Positions 1 through 7,503 are shown, counted from the first letter of the stretch. The stretch is 13,844 nucleotides of DNA from Methylococcaceae bacterium UBA7658 (GCA_002483425.1 DLHW01000055.1:1-13844); one strand, 5' to 3'. Numbers and translations: made by a program. The notes: a model not told the origin generated them from the letters alone.

Positions 1-81
1 GACAAAGACCCTGCCCATCAATGGTTACGGAATAAAATTAAGGCAACCTGCAGACATATTGATGGTGTATGCATAAGTTAG
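1..81 (+). CDS. C-terminal end of a probable LysR-type transcriptional regulator (partial, cut by window start)
   Basis: Frame 1 is open from the first base to a TAG at 79-81 and encodes 26 residues containing DPAHQWLRNK. That resembles the usual last helix of LysR-type regulators (D-PAHRWLRE-type endings). The rest of the gene lies upstream of the window. Its last bases overlap the stop codon of the minus-strand gene that follows, so the two genes converge tail to tail. The LysR assignment rests on one short motif and is tentative; the coding nature of the stretch is moderately supported. Confidence 0.5.
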   Translation, partial: DKDPAHQWLRNKIKATCRHIDGVCIS

Positions 82-1169
82 CGTCCCGGCAATCCGGCAG
101 CTAAGGCGTTAACCTTAATCAGATAGTAAGGTGGTTTAGCTTTCAACACGCCGCCATTCAATGTAGCCGATTGGTGCAGGCGATTAGCGACTCCGTAAAG
201 CTGCCCAGCTGGGCCGAAACAAAATGAATCCACCCATGAAAGCTCTGGGCTTTGCGCCAGCCGCTTATATTTTCTGTCCGCCGAAATAACGCCAATCGCG
301 TTTTCCGCCAATTCGCCCAGATAAATATTATTGTCCTTATCTATCGTAATCCCATCCGAAATTGGTTTGTTGCTGTAGCGTTCAACCCGGCTTGCCAAAG
401 ATTTAGAGTCAAAACTCTCGTTCACCAGATCGTCCGCCTTAATCCGGTACAGGCTAAGTCCGTGCATAGGACCGAAATAAACCCATTCATTCTTCAAGTC
501 TTCGGTAATCGGATTGACACCGATATGGGGGCGGTTTGGCTTTCCTGATTTATCTTTGACTTGAATAGTCACTTTATCAATAATCAAATCTACATTTTCA
601 GGAATCACGCTGCTATGCCCTTCCAGCACACGTCTTGCCTTACCTGTGTTGAGATTGACCACTATCAAACCCGCATTTGCACCACCCGCAGGATCGCTGA
701 TAAAAATGTGATCGTGGCGGGTATCGACCGCAAAATCATTGACGAAGGCATCCTTGGGCGCAACCGGAGGCGGCAACATGATGATCTGGTGCAGCTTATC
801 TGCTTTAATATCCCAGCCCACCAGTTTGGGCGTAATCCCGCTACGCATCCCGTTATCCAGCATCCACACTACCCCGTTCGCTGAACGAATACCTAGCACA
901 GAATCAAGTTTCATCGCCGCTTTTGAATCCACATCCGCCAGCTCCTTATTCGGAAATGGTGTAAGCACATTGTTCTTATATTCAACCACCGTATATTTAG
1001 GCTGGTAAAACTGGTGCAAACTCATAATGATCCGGCTATCCTCCGTTATCGTGACATTGCCAGGGCCGCTATCAAGTTCGCCGATAATTTCGAAGTTTGA
1101 TTGTGCGTTCGCTCCAATCGCAAACAAGAGTAGAAAACAAAGGGCTGTCAATTGAGGTAACGTCTTCAT
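78..1169 (-). CDS. Secreted major royal jelly/yellow-family beta-propeller protein
   Basis: This 363-residue protein resembles bacterial members of the MRJP/yellow family, which are often annotated as L-dopachrome tautomerase-related and share a propeller fold with SMP-30/gluconolactonase. Residues 1-22 form a signal peptide with a hydrophobic core and an ANA cleavage site before QS, so it should be exported. Family-like stretches are VWMLDNGMRSG (about 101-111), VNDFAVD (143-149), ISDPAGGANAGLIVVNL (157-173), YFGPMHGLSLYRI (231-243) and the SDGITID repeat (271-277). The ATG at 1169 is chosen because GGAG lies six bases upstream; a GTG at 1181 would add four residues but overlaps that ribosome-binding site. 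The substrate is unknown, and no neighbour suggests a pathway. Confidence 0.85.
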   Translation of the reverse strand: MKTLPQLTALCFLLLFAIGANAQSNFEIIGELDSGPGNVTITEDSRIIMSLHQFYQPKYTVVEYKNNVLTPFPNKELADVDSKAAMKLDSVLGIRSANGVVWMLDNGMRSGITPKLVGWDIKADKLHQIIMLPPPVAPKDAFVNDFAVDTRHDHIFISDPAGGANAGLIVVNLNTGKARRVLEGHSSVIPENVDLIIDKVTIQVKDKSGKPNRPHIGVNPITEDLKNEWVYFGPMHGLSLYRIKADDLVNESFDSKSLASRVERYSNKPISDGITIDKDNNIYLGELAENAIGVISADRKYKRLAQSPELSWVDSFCFGPAGQLYGVANRLHQSATLNGGVLKAKPPYYLIKVNALAAGLPGR

Positions 1170-1202
1170 GCGTATCTCCACTTAAAAAATGAATTTAGCT
1201 AC

Positions 1203-1231
1203 AAAATACGCTATCCCACGAGAACTGTTAA
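1203..1231 (-). promoter_or_regulatory. Candidate sigma70 promoter for the MRJP-family gene
   Basis: On the minus strand, TTAACA (1231-1226, five of six matches to the -35 consensus) is separated by exactly 17 bases from TATTTT (1208-1203, four of six to the -10). It lies 34 bases upstream of the ATG at 1169, at a natural distance. Just upstream is a perfect 10-bp palindrome ATTCATGAAT (1253-1262), with a second ATTCATG at 1241-1247, which could be a regulator site. This is by inspection only. Confidence 0.45.
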
Positions 1232-1356
1232 ATGATCTTTATTCATGGTGGCATTCATGAATTTTATGATCGAATATCGTAAAACACCTATTTTTTCGAC
1301 ACCCTACGGAATTAGCTTTACTCACCTGTAAAAACCCTTGACATTATGTACACTTA

Positions 1357-1377
1357 ACACTGTGGTATAGCCAGTGT
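1357..1377. repeat. Short inverted repeat upstream of the broken recombinase
   Basis: ACACTG (1357-1362) and CAGTGT (1372-1377) are perfect inverted arms around a nine-base centre. The repeat lies 34 bases before the start of the recombinase remnant, where resolvase binding (res) sites or operators usually sit. Six-base arms can arise by chance, so a functional role is speculative. Confidence 0.25.
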
Positions 1378-1410
1378 GTCCAGAATTACGCTTTATAGGG
1401 TTTTCCGAAC

Positions 1411-1827
1411 ATGCTTATCGGTTACATGAGGGTGTCCAGTGATAATGGCCGCCAGACGACCAATCTTTAATGGGACGCTTTAATCAATGCCGGTGTCTAT
1501 CCACGGCATTTGTTTGAAGACAAAGTTGCATTTCGTTCGCTCACTGAACAAATGGACACCACGACACCCCAAGGCGAATTCTTGTTCAGCATATTTGGGT
1601 CTTTAGCACAATTTGAGCGAGCCTTGGCAAAAGAGCGGATTGTCGCCGGGTTAGCCGCTGCTAAAAAACGTGGCCGCACCGGTGCCCGACCCGTTGCAAT
1701 CAGTAGTGAAAAACTGACAGCAATCACCGAAGCGCTAAGCTCCGGCGCAAGTAAAGCTTCCGTGTGCCGAAACTTTGGGGTCAAAAGAACAACGCTTTAC
1801 GATGCCCTTAAACGGGAAACTCCATAG
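1411..1827 (+). pseudogene. Serine recombinase (resolvase/invertase family), decayed
   Basis: One reading frame from ATG 1411 to the stop at 1825-1827 matches the resolvase/invertase family but carries two lesions. It opens with LIGYMRVSSDNGRQTTNL, which holds the catalytic serine region (RVSSD), then hits TAA at 1468-1470 where the family usually has Gln. The frame continues with DALINAG and FEDK, then jumps directly to VAFRSLTEQMDTTTPQGE. Intact relatives have roughly 45-50 residues between those blocks, including the WKLDRLGRS arginines. The C-terminal part (FGSLAQFERALAKERI, then a helix-turn-helix ending in VKRTTLYDALKR) is well preserved. A TTG at 1510 could start a 105-residue remnant with the DNA-binding domain but no active site. 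No transposase or clear terminal repeats are visible nearby. Confidence 0.85.
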
Positions 1828-1907
1828 AGGATTTTACAATTTCGGGGGATGGGCAAAAATAGCCATAATGTAGATTCAAATAGTTTCTTCCGGTTAAAAA
1901 ACAGCTT

Positions 1908-2954
1908 CTACTTAGCCAAAAAAGCCACCGCAACAGCTGGCGCGCAGTCAGATGCGGTCAATAACGTTTCATTTTTATCAGCACAGAACATCGAGGAATA
2001 ATCGTAATACGGCTTGCCCAGCTTTGCCGCAATTTCACTGGCTAAAAATCGTCCAATGCCAGCGCCGATTACCGGCAAGTTCTCTGTTAACTCAAGCCGT
2101 TGTAATTGTTTTTCGCAAGCTTCTTGTATCCAGGTTATTTGCTGAGTACGCAAGTTTTGCGCAAACTGCCGCCAGCGGGGCAGTTCATCGTCCCGGTAAT
2201 CGCATCCGATCATCCGAGCTAACCTTCGAGCGCTGGCCGCCGCAGTTTTTTCGGCGCCATCGGCGGTTTCGTACTGATCGTGCGCGTCATTCAATTCACC
2301 CGTAACACGATAGACATCCGCCATTGTCGCAAAATATTCGGCCATTAGACCAACCTTGCAACCTTGGTCTTGTGCGGTTCGCGCCAGCGCCATGACAGGC
2401 GTTCTAACGATTCCGGTATACACCAGTTCTTTCGAAATCAATCGGTTATAATCGGAATACCCCTGCGCCATGACGTTACTATTGTTCAGTAACAAAATGT
2501 CCGTCGTTGTACTGCCAATATCGACAAACAATCCGTTATGGATTTTTCGAGCGGCCCATGTCGAACTCGCCAGCCAGTTTGCAGAGGCAATATCGGTATA
2601 ATGCGATGCATTGATTTTGTTAAGCGCTATTATGCCTTGCCGTCCGGCATAAACGCCGGTAGCGCTGCCGGAAAGATGACGGCTCATAGCCCCTAAAATT
2701 TGCTTGATCCCGTCATCCCTCCCTGCGAAAAGATCCGCTAATTCGCCGGTCATCGTTAAAATATGGCGGTCAATTTCAATGACGCCCAACAAAGCGCTGT
2801 TCATCACGGCGCGAACGGCTTCATGCAATTTATCTAGCCCTTTCCACAACGGACAAGGTTGCTGGTATACACCTATAACTTGGTCTGGCGGCCGGATAAC
2901 AGCCGCTTTAAGATGAGCGCCGCCGATATCCCAACCCATGATATATGTTTGCAT
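1908..2954 (-). CDS. mfnF: MfnF-like methylofuran biosynthesis protein (H4MPT-linked C1 transfer pathway protein)
   Basis: The 348-residue protein belongs to the hydantoinase/ASKHA-like family annotated as 'probable H4MPT-linked C1 transfer pathway protein'. Its archaeal member, MfnF, joins the aminomethylfuran diphosphate to glutamyl-tyramine in methanofuran synthesis. Visible motifs are GWDIGGAHLKAA (7-18, first phosphate-binding loop), DIGSTTTD (145-152, second phosphate loop) and GAGIGRFLA (297-305, nucleotide-side glycine motif). The gene starts seven bases after the mfnD-like stop, with GAGA just before ATG, so the two are probably translated from one message. In methylotrophs the product would feed the formyltransferase/hydrolase complex. 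The family call is strong; the exact substrate is inferred, since bacterial methylofuran differs from the archaeal cofactor. Confidence 0.85.
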   Translation of the reverse strand: MQTYIMGWDIGGAHLKAAVIRPPDQVIGVYQQPCPLWKGLDKLHEAVRAVMNSALLGVIEIDRHILTMTGELADLFAGRDDGIKQILGAMSRHLSGSATGVYAGRQGIIALNKINASHYTDIASANWLASSTWAARKIHNGLFVDIGSTTTDILLLNNSNVMAQGYSDYNRLISKELVYTGIVRTPVMALARTAQDQGCKVGLMAEYFATMADVYRVTGELNDAHDQYETADGAEKTAAASARRLARMIGCDYRDDELPRWRQFAQNLRTQQITWIQEACEKQLQRLELTENLPVIGAGIGRFLASEIAAKLGKPYYDYSSMFCADKNETLLTASDCAPAVAVAFLAK

Positions 2955-2961
2955 GATTGTC

Positions 2962-3954
2962 TCAACGTATAAGTTTTATGTGAACGGCTTTGTTTCGAGT
3001 TTTTTCAATTTTTGGCGTACCGGCTAATAATTCCAGCACGGCTTCAGCGTAATTGATTCCGCAGGCATCGTAAATGGCCGCACACGAAGTCGTCAAACGT
3101 GGATTTATTTCAAGAACGTATATCTTATTTGGTGTTTCAATCAAATCAATACCCGCATAGCCCCATAACCCGGGCAAGGCTTTAGCGATATTATCGACTA
3201 AGTTTAAATACTTAGAGTGATCCGGCGAGTAATTAACCGTTATACCTGTTAATTGATATTGCCGGTTAGTTATGTCGAATAGTTGATCGTTGACACAAAC
3301 AAGCCACGCCTTTCCTTGCTTAAACAAACAAGATAAGCTGGTTTTTTCGCCCTCGATATGCGGCTGTATTAAGTAAGCGTGTTGATTAAGTACGGTTGCT
3401 ATTTCCGAAAATTCTTGCTCGTTCGTTATCAAATAGCTGTGTTCGCAACCGGCGCCATCGACCGGTTTAATGATCCACTCGCCCGGAGCAAAATTAAAAT
3501 CGCTTAATAACCAGGTTTTTACCGTATCGGTCGAATATTCACGTAATTTCAAGTATGTTTGAAATTTGTTGCCCGCAAGCGCTACGGTAGCAGCGGGTGA
3601 AGTAAGCAAAATTTTACCCATGCGCTCGACCGCTTCGCACATTGATTGCAAGATATTACCGCTCTCAGGCGCAACCGGCCAAACAGCATCGTAAAAAGCG
3701 ATGCTCCGGGTAAATTCTTGCGTAAAATTTTGCCTAGGTCCGATAATCAAAAGGTGTTCCGGGTTAACAGCCACTTTTTCAATCATGCGATAATCCAGCA
3801 TGATGGCGAATTCGATACCGGCGATGCGTTGCAAATTATCGATAAGCGATTGAAGCATCGATAAGGCTTCTACGGTCATGGCGTCAGAAAAACCGGCCTG
3901 ATTTAAACCGCCGCCGGTAATATATTCAACGGCTAGGATTTTTAATTTTGCCAT
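2962..3954 (-). CDS. mfnD: MfnD-like ATP-grasp ligase (tyramine/tyrosine-glutamate ligase type)
   Basis: This 330-residue ATP-grasp protein resembles archaeal MfnD, which ligates glutamate to tyramine in methanofuran synthesis. It begins with the family-like EYITGGG (10-16). The ATP-grasp signature is visible as IIKPVDGAGCEHS (161-173, ATP-binding Lys and glycine-rich loop), QPHIEGEKTSLSC (197-209) and GYAGIDLIE followed by VLEINPRLTTS (280-290, metal-binding Glu and Asn). It is the first gene of a two-gene unit with the MfnF-like gene and is divergent from the HisA-like gene, with 47 bases between starts. No strong ribosome-binding site precedes ATG 3954. Methylofuran studied in Methylobacterium has a tyrosine-containing core, so the acceptor here may be tyrosine or a related amine. 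The fold is certain; the substrate is inferred. Confidence 0.8.
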   Translation of the reverse strand: MAKLKILAVEYITGGGLNQAGFSDAMTVEALSMLQSLIDNLQRIAGIEFAIMLDYRMIEKVAVNPEHLLIIGPRQNFTQEFTRSIAFYDAVWPVAPESGNILQSMCEAVERMGKILLTSPAATVALAGNKFQTYLKLREYSTDTVKTWLLSDFNFAPGEWIIKPVDGAGCEHSYLITNEQEFSEIATVLNQHAYLIQPHIEGEKTSLSCLFKQGKAWLVCVNDQLFDITNRQYQLTGITVNYSPDHSKYLNLVDNIAKALPGLWGYAGIDLIETPNKIYVLEINPRLTTSCAAIYDACGINYAEAVLELLAGTPKIEKTRNKAVHIKLIR

Positions 3955-4001
3955 CGCTTGTATTTTAAGTCATAGCCACAGAAGAACGGATTACTAAAAT
4001 C

Positions 4002-4709
4002 ATGCAAATAATCCCAGTCATCGATTTAAAAAACGGTATTGCCGTACATGCCAAACAAGGCCGTCGCGAACGTTACGAACCGCTTAAATCAATCTTGTGT
4101 CAATCAGCCGATCTCCTCGATATCATTGAAACACTTAACAGCCGTTTCGGATTTTGCCTTTTTTACATCGCCGATCTAAACGCGCTGATGCATGAAGGCG
4201 ATAATAATTTGTTAATCAGCCGGGCAATTACCTCATTTCCAAGGATAACTTTTTGGATCGATAGCGGTTATCCGCTAGTCGACAGCGGTTTCCGGCAACA
4301 TTCGAACTATGTTCCGGTTTTGGGTAGCGAATCATTCCGTGAAAACAACATTTCGGACATAAAAAAATTTGAAAACGCTTTTATTCTCTCTTTGGACTTC
4401 TCGGCGAATGAGAAAATGGGGGCAAAATCACTGTTTGAAGCCGATACTCTTTGGCCTGAGCGAATTATCATCATGAGCTTAGCTAAAGTAGGCAGTAATC
4501 AAGGTCCCGACTTTGAAAAATTAACCAGCTATAGCCGCCGTTATCCCCGGAAAAAAATTATTGCGGCCGGCGGAATCAGACACATCGGAGATTTAAATGC
4601 TTTAAAAAGGCTCGGAATCGATCAAACATTGATTGCCACCGCTTTGCATAGCGGTAATTTAACGTTAGACGATATAGTCAATTTACAGGCAAAAAAATAC
4701 CCCGGTTAA
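4002..4709 (+). CDS. HisA/HisF-related TIM-barrel protein of the H4MPT gene set
   Basis: The 235-residue protein is a HisA-like barrel of the archaeal/methylotroph HisA-related group, not the histidine enzyme itself. It has IPVIDLKNGIAVHAKQG (4-20, the Asp8 position of HisA), YIADLNAL (55-62), SLDFSA (130-135, second catalytic-type Asp), AAGGIRHIGDL (188-198, phosphate-binding loop) and ATALHSG (212-218). No other histidine gene is nearby; the neighbours are mfnD/mfnF-like genes and fae. HisA-related genes are repeatedly found with H4MPT/methanofuran genes in methylotrophs and archaea, which suggests a step on a phosphorylated cofactor precursor. The reaction is not established as far as I know. 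The stop codon lies inside the loop of a terminator hairpin. Confidence 0.75.
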   Translation: MQIIPVIDLKNGIAVHAKQGRRERYEPLKSILCQSADLLDIIETLNSRFGFCLFYIADLNALMHEGDNNLLISRAITSFPRITFWIDSGYPLVDSGFRQHSNYVPVLGSESFRENNISDIKKFENAFILSLDFSANEKMGAKSLFEADTLWPERIIIMSLAKVGSNQGPDFEKLTSYSRRYPRKKIIAAGGIRHIGDLNALKRLGIDQTLIATALHSGNLTLDDIVNLQAKKYPG

Positions 4710-4724
4710 GCGGGGTATTTTCAT
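4695..4724. terminator. Bidirectional intrinsic terminator between the HisA-like gene and fae
   Basis: AAATACCCCG (4695-4704) pairs perfectly with CGGGGTATTT (4711-4720) around the loop GTTAAG. Read left to right, the right arm runs into four T. Read right to left, the A-run at 4691-4697 gives a strong U-tract. It can end both the plus-strand HisA-like transcript and the minus-strand fae transcript. The TAA of the HisA-like gene (4707-4709) sits in the loop. Confidence 0.85.
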
Positions 4725-4742
4725 CACACTGAGCAGATCCGC

Positions 4743-5252
4743 TTAGTTAGGCGCGAACGGATGTTTTGCCGTCGCTTTGCCTTTTACTACTTCAGCAGCA
4801 GTCGGGCTGCCTGCTACAGCACGTTGCAACGCTTCTTTGGTCGCATCGTAGTTGTATTTTTGGATTTTAGCGTCGTCTTCTGCATCCCAGTGGATAAATA
4901 CACCTACTGAAATAAACAGATCACCGGCCTCATCGGCAGGAATGGTGCCGTCTTCTACGCAATCCGCAACCGCCATTGCGACGCCGCGTTGTGCTGGACC
5001 GAACATTTGCACGGCTTGTTTGGCGCCTTTGATGGTGACTTTGTTGAACATAACAGTAGACGGTTTAACCATCAAGTTTGGCGCAACAACTGCCAGCAAG
5101 CTTGAGAACCCGTCTTTGTTATTGGTTAAGCAATTCGCGAACGCAGTTTCCGCCGCAGAACCTCTAGGACCAATGATTAAATCGATGTGCGCAACTTCAT
5201 TGCCATCGCCCACTAAAGATTCGCCAACACACATCTTACTGATTTTTGCCAT
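4743..5252 (-). CDS. fae: Formaldehyde-activating enzyme
   Basis: Fae catalyses condensation of formaldehyde with tetrahydromethanopterin to methylene-H4MPT, the entry step of H4MPT-linked formaldehyde oxidation in methylotrophs, in the cytoplasm. The 169-residue length and sequence match the family closely: VGDGNEVAHIDLIIGPRGS (14-32) contains the invariant His22 of the active site. KVTIKGAKQAVQMFGPAQ, GVFIHWDAEDDAKIQKYNY and the C-terminal HPFAPN are also typical. A strong GGGGAG ribosome-binding site precedes ATG 5252. It is the last gene of the minus-strand H4MPT run, but an 80-base leader and a candidate promoter suggest extra transcription of its own. A hairpin terminator follows. Confidence 0.98.
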   Translation of the reverse strand: MAKISKMCVGESLVGDGNEVAHIDLIIGPRGSAAETAFANCLTNNKDGFSSLLAVVAPNLMVKPSTVMFNKVTIKGAKQAVQMFGPAQRGVAMAVADCVEDGTIPADEAGDLFISVGVFIHWDAEDDAKIQKYNYDATKEALQRAVAGSPTAAEVVKGKATAKHPFAPN

Positions 5253-5300
5253 GCTTATTCTCCCCTCTGAAGAATTATGAAAAAAAATGACTCTATGATT

Positions 5301-5329
5301 ATTAAAAAGTATCGCTGAAGATTTGTCCG
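5301..5329 (-). promoter_or_regulatory. Candidate promoter for fae
   Basis: In the gap between orf5 and fae, the minus strand shows CGGACA (5329-5324) and TTTAAT (5306-5301, five of six matches to the -10) with a 17-base spacer. The predicted start would leave a leader of about 40 bases before the fae ATG. This would allow fae to be made in excess of the upstream biosynthetic genes. The -35 match is only four of six. Confidence 0.4.
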
Positions 5330-5332
5330 TGT

Positions 5333-6184
5333 TTATTGTAGCAACTGCTCCTCGATAAGCGCTGACAATACCGTCGCTACTGTCATATCAGCAGTAGTTC
5401 CTGGATTAACGCCGATGGATTTAAACTCTGCATCCAGGTTATAAAGTCGCTGCTTTATAAGTGTTAAGTTCGCCGTGTGGCTAAACTCATTAAGAAATTG
5501 CTGCATCCTTAAAGCGACATGTTCCGTATATTTCTTCCCATGCTTTCTTTCGATATGACTGTCGGGAAACCGGCTTAACAATTCCGCATACACGAATACT
5601 GCTGGCCAATTTTGGTCTTTCCATTGACTTAGCCACACATTGTACCTTAAAACCGCGAAATCGAAAATATCTTTATAATTGTTAATATACTGCAATGCGA
5701 TGCGGTCCCATCCGGAAGCAAAACTCATTGCTTGGGTCAGGGTAACTGTCGGCGTTTGATGGACATCCTGTTCGCCGGATTTGCCCAAACCGCCCGGCGC
5801 TGCCAAAGCAATTGCTTTGAACGCCCAATCTGCATCTGAAATCGTAGTAGATTCAAGCACATGAATTAAAGCATGCCGGAAGGTCGCCTCAGCTTTCATG
5901 CAAAATACCGCTTCAATTAGCGGAGCGCAAAGCAAGATGATCCCCAGATTTGTATTACAACCGGCAACCTCACGCGTCGCCTTAACCGCATAAAATATCT
6001 TTTCTCCTAAGCTGTAAGCCGGATTGCACAAGGGTTGGGCGCTAGCCTCGGCGCTGATCCGGAAATCCCGCACCGTCATCCCGTGTCCTTCGGAATAAAT
6101 GCTGACATTGCCGGGTTTGAAAGCCTGCAATTCGATTTCACATGCTTGCCGGTACAGTTCACTGAGTCGCTGGGGAGTTAACAT
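5333..6184 (-). CDS. CitG-like protein of the H4MPT gene cluster (methylotroph orf5 type)
   Basis: This 283-residue protein belongs to the triphosphoribosyl-dephospho-CoA synthase (CitG/MdcB) superfamily. Motifs are FKPGNVSIYSEGHGM (22-36), NTNLGIILLCAPL (77-89), GGLGKSGEQDV (131-141) and NPGTTADMTVATV (260-272). In methylotrophs a CitG-like gene known as orf5 lies beside mch, orf7 and fae and is implicated in H4MPT biosynthesis. By analogy with CitG it could transfer a ribosyl-phosphate group, but its reaction is not established to my knowledge. No citrate lyase genes are present. Its ATG overlaps the stop of the RimK-like gene by seven bases (6178-6184), indicating translational coupling. 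Confidence 0.85.
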   Translation of the reverse strand: MLTPQRLSELYRQACEIELQAFKPGNVSIYSEGHGMTVRDFRISAEASAQPLCNPAYSLGEKIFYAVKATREVAGCNTNLGIILLCAPLIEAVFCMKAEATFRHALIHVLESTTISDADWAFKAIALAAPGGLGKSGEQDVHQTPTVTLTQAMSFASGWDRIALQYINNYKDIFDFAVLRYNVWLSQWKDQNWPAVFVYAELLSRFPDSHIERKHGKKYTEHVALRMQQFLNEFSHTANLTLIKQRLYNLDAEFKSIGVNPGTTADMTVATVLSALIEEQLLQ

Positions 6185-7101
6185 GAAACCGCGGTAACGT
6201 TGAACCTATTTTTGCGGTTGATGTGACGATCAACTAAATCTTCCGCTAGCAGCGCCGCAATGTCGTTTTGAAAGACGCTTTGCAGCCCTTTCCAGGCGGG
6301 AATGCTGTTCACTTCGATCACTACGTACTGCCCTGAACTATTTTGAATGATGTCGACACCGGCATAATCCATTGCCAGCGTTTGCACTGCTTTTACCGCC
6401 ATATCGGCAATGACCGGATTGAGATCGACGGCTTCGCATGAGGCGCCTCGTGCGACATTATTTAGCCAGGACTTACCGCGCCGCCGCATAATGGCGACAG
6501 CGCGATTATCGATCACGAACACACGGTAATCCGAAAAGCCGTCGCCCGCGCATCGCACAAAGCGTTGCAGGTAATACACGCCGCTGGACGGTGTCAACCA
6601 AAATAGGTCGGTCATTTTTTCGATACGGCGGATACCTTCGCCTTGCGAGCCGAACAATGGCTTGGTAATCAGATAATGACCGTTTTTTAACTCATTTTCG
6701 GCGATATTAAAGGCATCGGCGCTACTCCTTAAAACCCAAGTCATGGGTGTAAATAAACCCGCTTGGTGCAGCAGAAAACTGGTCATGGCTTTATCGACAC
6801 TGCGTTCTACTGCCCGTCCGTCGTTGTAAACAGGTACGCCCAACAATTTCAAGGCGTGGAGGATATCCAGATAAAACACTACTTCTTCCAGCGATCCGCC
6901 GGGAATGCCGCGCACGAAGACAGCGCCGGGGAGTTCGTGTTCAAAGCCGGGAATGACAACGGGGATTCGACCTGATTCGATGTTCAACCGGCAATCGGTC
7001 AAAGAAACAAAATCACTGGCGAAGCCAAGTTTGGCAAACGCTTGAGTAAGCTGCTTGCCATGCCATCCCGGATCATCGGTAATAATAGCAATGCGTCCCA
7101 A
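6178..7101 (-). CDS. RimK-like ATP-grasp ligase of the H4MPT gene cluster (methylotroph orf7 type)
   Basis: The 307-residue protein has the RimK/alpha-L-glutamate ligase form of the ATP-grasp fold. It shows ITKPLFGSQGEGIRRI (145-160, ATP lysine and glycine loop), QRFV..DGFSDYRVFVID (179-198), RRRGKSW and NNVARGAS (207-221), and AGVDIIQ with VIEVNSIPAWKGL (247-273, metal-binding Glu263 and Asn265). Archaeal relatives add glutamate residues to cofactors such as H4MPT derivatives or F420. In methylotrophs an ortholog called orf7 is part of the H4MPT island. A glutamate- or amino-acid-ligating role on H4MPT or methylofuran is inferred. Translation starts at TTG 7101: AAGG lies about nine bases upstream and an in-frame TAG directly precedes the start, so no longer form is possible. 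Confidence 0.85.
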   Translation of the reverse strand: MGRIAIITDDPGWHGKQLTQAFAKLGFASDFVSLTDCRLNIESGRIPVVIPGFEHELPGAVFVRGIPGGSLEEVVFYLDILHALKLLGVPVYNDGRAVERSVDKAMTSFLLHQAGLFTPMTWVLRSSADAFNIAENELKNGHYLITKPLFGSQGEGIRRIEKMTDLFWLTPSSGVYYLQRFVRCAGDGFSDYRVFVIDNRAVAIMRRRGKSWLNNVARGASCEAVDLNPVIADMAVKAVQTLAMDYAGVDIIQNSSGQYVVIEVNSIPAWKGLQSVFQNDIAALLAEDLVDRHINRKNRFNVTAVSC

Positions 7102-7128
7102 GTTCTAACCTTATCCTTGAAAACAGTC

Positions 7129-7479
7129 TTATATCGACACACCAAACCGACGCAACAACGGAATCATTAGCAAATAACACAGAATAGTCGCGGCACTAGC
7201 CAACCCTAGACTCAGCCAAAAACTAATCCCATATTTAAGCAGAAAAGGCAACAACAAAAACAACATAAAAGAAGGCAGCACCAGCCAAAAAATTTGCTGG
7301 GATAATTCAGCAATTTGGGCGTTCTGGAACCCTTCAATCCGCAGCCATATAATGGCAAACAAAGATGTCAGCGGCAACGAAGCGACTAAGGCAGCAAAGC
7401 CGCTGTTTCGCTTAGCGATTTCTGAAACTGCTAGGATAATTAGCGCCGAAACAACGACTTTACCTAAGTAATACCACAT
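7129..7479 (-). CDS. DUF3147-like small integral membrane protein
   Basis: The 116-residue protein is almost wholly hydrophobic, with about four membrane segments (roughly 1-20, 27-47, 61-82 and 88-111). The stretch SEIAKR followed by FAALVASLPLTSLFAIIWL is typical of the DUF3147 family. That family has no established function. ATG 7479 is preferred because family members begin with a similar WYxxK stretch; TTG 7488 would add three residues and has no ribosome-binding site either. It sits 24 bases after the unknown gene and 27 bases before the RimK-like start. It is therefore inside the H4MPT run, where standard clusters have no membrane gene that I know of. Confidence 0.8.
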   Translation of the reverse strand: MWYYLGKVVVSALIILAVSEIAKRNSGFAALVASLPLTSLFAIIWLRIEGFQNAQIAELSQQIFWLVLPSFMLFLLLPFLLKYGISFWLSLGLASAATILCYLLMIPLLRRFGVSI

Positions 7480-7503
7480 TAGTGACAAGGAAATCAGAGT
7501 ATT

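Noticed and set aside
1182..1410. Transposon ends or a res site
   Set aside because: Only a six-base inverted repeat is visible. No long terminal repeats or target duplication could be found by eye.
1497..1784. 95-residue minus-strand frame over the recombinase remnant
   Set aside because: The plus strand carries unmistakable resolvase sequence, so this is a shadow.
1908..2954. Hydantoinase or oxoprolinase
   Set aside because: Only the ASKHA-like fold is shared. Length and context fit the MfnF family.
4002..4709. Histidine biosynthesis HisA
   Set aside because: The protein is diverged from HisA, no his genes are nearby, and the context is H4MPT/methylofuran genes.
4852..5280. 142-residue plus-strand frame opposite fae
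   Set aside because: It mirrors the codon pattern of fae, and fae is certain on the minus strand.
5333..6184. CitG of a citrate lyase operon
   Set aside because: No citrate lyase subunits are present, and the neighbours are mch, orf7 and fae.
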